A DNA stretch of 23,549 nt from a virus. The stretch lies in IMG/VR virus record IMGVR_UViG_3300036791_000244, positions 1-23,549 of that record; one strand, written 5' to 3'. The notes beneath the pieces were generated by a model that did no database searches, was not told where the DNA came from, and worked only from the letters and a program-made list of their open reading frames with translations. Below, one piece after another: positions 21,573-23,549 of the stretch. A program made the position numbers and the translations under genes. The stretch's first letter is position 1, and each line of letters opens with the position of its first letter.

Positions 21573-23144
21573 TTAGACCGCCGGCAGCACACCGGTCACG
21601 CCGACCGGGCTCGGCGCGGTGATTAGTTGATCGACTCCGGTATCGTACTGGAGCCGGAATTGCGCCAGCACCGCGAAGATGCGGAGCTGATTGATGAGGT
21701 CCGGCGGGTAGAGCACGTTGACGCGGTTCGGGTCATTGGGGTCGCGCTCGACCAACAAGAATTTTCCAAAGTTGGCCACGTCCTCCACAAGACCGTTGAA
21801 CTCATCGAGCGCATATTGCGCCATCAGCTCGGCCTTGATGATGCCGGGCGTGACGATCGCCTGTCCGGGCCCGAAGCGCGTGCCATCGTTGGCAAGCTTG
21901 CAGCGGGCGAATTTGGTGGTGATCACAGCGCGCTGATTGCGCAACAGCTTCGCCAATGTCGCCAGCGTCGTGACCAACTCATACGCATCGTCTGGGTTGC
22001 CATATAGATTGAGCTGGTAGGTTGTTTGTTCGCGAGCGATCATGGGTTGATTGTCCGTGCCGGCCTTTTGGATCGCGAGGCCCGCCTCGGCTAGACCATT
22101 CAGCTCTATGAAGTCGAAGCGGCTTTGCAGTGGCGCGGACTTGATCTTGTTGAGCGACAACGTCTGCAACGGTCTCGCCGGATCGTTTGCCAAGGCCCGC
22201 TGCGCTTTTCCGACATAGGCCGCGGCCCATTCGAAATTGGGCGACGGGCTCGCGGTCTCGAAGGCCATGATCGACATGACGCCGGAATTGTTGGTCGCGC
22301 CGAAAGTGAGCAGTGGACTGTAATCGCCGCGCTTGGCCGAGAAGACATGGCCGAAGAGTTGGCGTTGCCAGCCCCATCGCCCGGTATCTGAGAAGCCATA
22401 CTCCTCTTCCCAATCCATGAGCGAGGTTGAGTCGGTATAAGGCATGGCGACGTACTCGAACGGCTGATCGCCGATGCTGCTGATCGCGGCGGTGAAATCG
22501 GGGACGCCCGCGCCGCCCGTGAGCATGCCGGTAGCCGGCAGAGTGAGCACGAGCCCGGGCGGCATGATCTCGCCGCCGATTGTGCCGTAATAATTCAGGA
22601 GGACAGTGATGTCGTTTCCGCTGATGCCTTTCCATAGCGCGGTGAGCGTGACGATATTGGTGGCCACGGTAGCGACCACCGGCAGATCGAAGGCTGCGTT
22701 GATCGCGTCGTGGATCGCAGTGGCGACTATCAACGCCGTATCGGTCGCCCCGACATTGACCGCTATATGATCGCCGGCAATGTAGAGATGGATCGTTCCC
22801 GCATCGGTGGGCGGCGTAGTGACCGTGATCGTTCCAGTCGCCGCGGTCGCTCCTACCGCCTCCGGCACCGGCAAGCCCCACACTTCATTGGCGAAGTTGT
22901 TGGCGAAGTAGGCACGGAACATCCGCGAAAGCTGCGAGCCCTGACCGAAGGCGGCGTCCGCTTGCGCTTGCGAGCCGATGGCGATCGGAACGTTCGGCTT
23001 AGCTTTGCCGATCGTGCTCAGAAAAACTCCGGTCAGCAGCGCGCGAAGCCCGAGCGTCGGCAGCCCCGCCATGCTCGGATCGACTTCGACCCAATACAAC
23101 GGAACCTTGATATCGGAGGGGATTTGCGAAAATGAGATCGGCAT
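21573..23144 (-). CDS. Contractile tail sheath protein (Mu gpL-like)
   Basis: The 523-residue protein matches the Mu gpL sheath family. It starts ISFSQIPSDIKVPLYWVEVD, has FAN.VWGLPVPEAVGATAATG, a predicted insertion domain (about 90-220), the central DWEEEYGFSDTGRWGWQRQL region, and a typical C-terminal region LVTTLATLAKLLRNQRAVIT and LAQFRLQYDTGVDQLITAP. It builds the contracting outer tail tube that drives the spike through the envelope. AGGAGAACG precedes the ATG. It is the longest conserved gene of the tail assembly block apart from the tape measure. Confidence 0.92.
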   Translation of the reverse strand: MPISFSQIPSDIKVPLYWVEVDPSMAGLPTLGLRALLTGVFLSTIGKAKPNVPIAIGSQAQADAAFGQGSQLSRMFRAYFANNFANEVWGLPVPEAVGATAATGTITVTTPPTDAGTIHLYIAGDHIAVNVGATDTALIVATAIHDAINAAFDLPVVATVATNIVTLTALWKGISGNDITVLLNYYGTIGGEIMPPGLVLTLPATGMLTGGAGVPDFTAAISSIGDQPFEYVAMPYTDSTSLMDWEEEYGFSDTGRWGWQRQLFGHVFSAKRGDYSPLLTFGATNNSGVMSIMAFETASPSPNFEWAAAYVGKAQRALANDPARPLQTLSLNKIKSAPLQSRFDFIELNGLAEAGLAIQKAGTDNQPMIAREQTTYQLNLYGNPDDAYELVTTLATLAKLLRNQRAVITTKFARCKLANDGTRFGPGQAIVTPGIIKAELMAQYALDEFNGLVEDVANFGKFLLVERDPNDPNRVNVLYPPDLINQLRIFAVLAQFRLQYDTGVDQLITAPSPVGVTGVLPAV

Positions 23145-23203
23145 GACGTTCTCCTATAAATATCCGCCTGTTCATGCCCGATCACAGCGGCAGGTTTGTT
23201 TGG

Positions 23204-23503
23204 TTACTGATGAGCAGCGCGATGCGGCGCCGGTCCCGGCGGAGGTTTGCCGCCGGCCTTGTCGCCTTCGCGCGTTACCGAGCCGTCGGCCAACCGTCGA
23301 CGCGTGAAGCGATCAAGCGGCCATTCGACCGAGCCGCTTGGAGGGAAGCGGATTCCGCTCGGATGCTTGAGCAATTTGCGCGTCGTCTCATCTTGTGGGA
23401 CGACGCGGACCGGCTCCCGCTTTGGCATCCTCTCTCTGAGCCATTCGTTTCGCGCGTCGATCATCTTCTTGCGCTGCTCCTGCGCGTCTATCTGCTCGGC
23501 CAT
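23204..23503 (-). CDS. DUF2635 protein (Mu gp38-like)
   Basis: The 99-residue protein carries the DUF2635 core (about 30-80, REPVRVVPQDETTRKLLKHP and WPLDRFTRRRLADGSVTRE), with an extended N-terminal charged helix and a Pro/Gly-rich end. In Mu-like phages the gene sits directly before the sheath, as here. Its function is not established, though it may help sheath or tail assembly. AAGGAGAGAAG precedes the ATG. It is the first complete gene seen of the late tail operon. The 46 nt to its right are the end of an upstream gene whose frame I cannot fix. Confidence 0.75.
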   Translation of the reverse strand: MAEQIDAQEQRKKMIDARNEWLRERMPKREPVRVVPQDETTRKLLKHPSGIRFPPSGSVEWPLDRFTRRRLADGSVTREGDKAGGKPPPGPAPHRAAHQ

Positions 23504-23549
23504 CTGACTTCTCTCCTTGTGCAGGGTTGAGAGTGAATTGAGTGGACGC

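Noticed and set aside
23504-23549. End of a gene to the right of the DUF2635 gene
   Set aside because: Forty-six nucleotides leave two frames open on the - strand that could each be its end, so no call was made.

Overview
This window is part of a Mu-like, contractile-tailed bacteriophage or prophage. The DNA is GC-rich, and codon use and protein families (DUF6166, Mu gp41/gp46/gp48-like proteins, YkgJ-type cysteine cluster) suggest an alphaproteobacterial host, probably of the Rhizobiales/Bradyrhizobiaceae type. The host assignment is inference. No integrase, transposase, terminase, capsid gene or endolysin gene is visible, so the window is an internal slice of the phage genome.

Left arm (about 76-3535, + strand): a tightly packed cluster of small accessory genes, many joined by 4-bp ATGA overlaps. 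They are a helix-turn-helix protein, a YkgJ-type Cys-cluster protein, a small helical protein, a DUF6166 protein, a protein whose C-terminal part resembles the Acb2/Tad1 helical hairpin, three tiny ORFs, a class I SAM-dependent methyltransferase and two zinc-ribbon proteins. Hairpins at 361-382 and 3543-3564 punctuate the cluster.

Centre (about 3599-4430): one four-helix membrane protein gene on the - strand. Upstream of it is an unusual control region with a good sigma70-like promoter, a small array of ATACC repeats and a structured leader that contains a 14-codon ORF. A strong terminator at 4383-4429 ends the large - strand transcript arriving from the right.

Right arm (23503 down to 4496, - strand): an almost gap-free late tail operon in the order seen in phage Mu. 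It runs DUF2635 (gp38), sheath (gpL), tube (gpM), tail assembly chaperone with a -1 frameshift site (gp41), tape measure, DNA-circularisation protein (gpN, here split into two genes), hub (gpP), spike (gp45), gp46, baseplate J (gp47) and gp48/YmfQ. Four adhesin-type genes follow: a beta-helix fibre, two collagen-like fibres and a triple LamG protein, with two small virion-type proteins among them. The operon ends with five small genes, three of which encode predicted membrane or exported proteins that could assist lysis.

The most notable points are the T7 frameshift site, the split gpN, two predicted wall-degrading domains inside the tape measure, a spike with a hydrophobic C-terminal tail, the eukaryote-like adhesion modules, the anti-CBASS-like hairpin protein and the regulated leader at 4090-4380.
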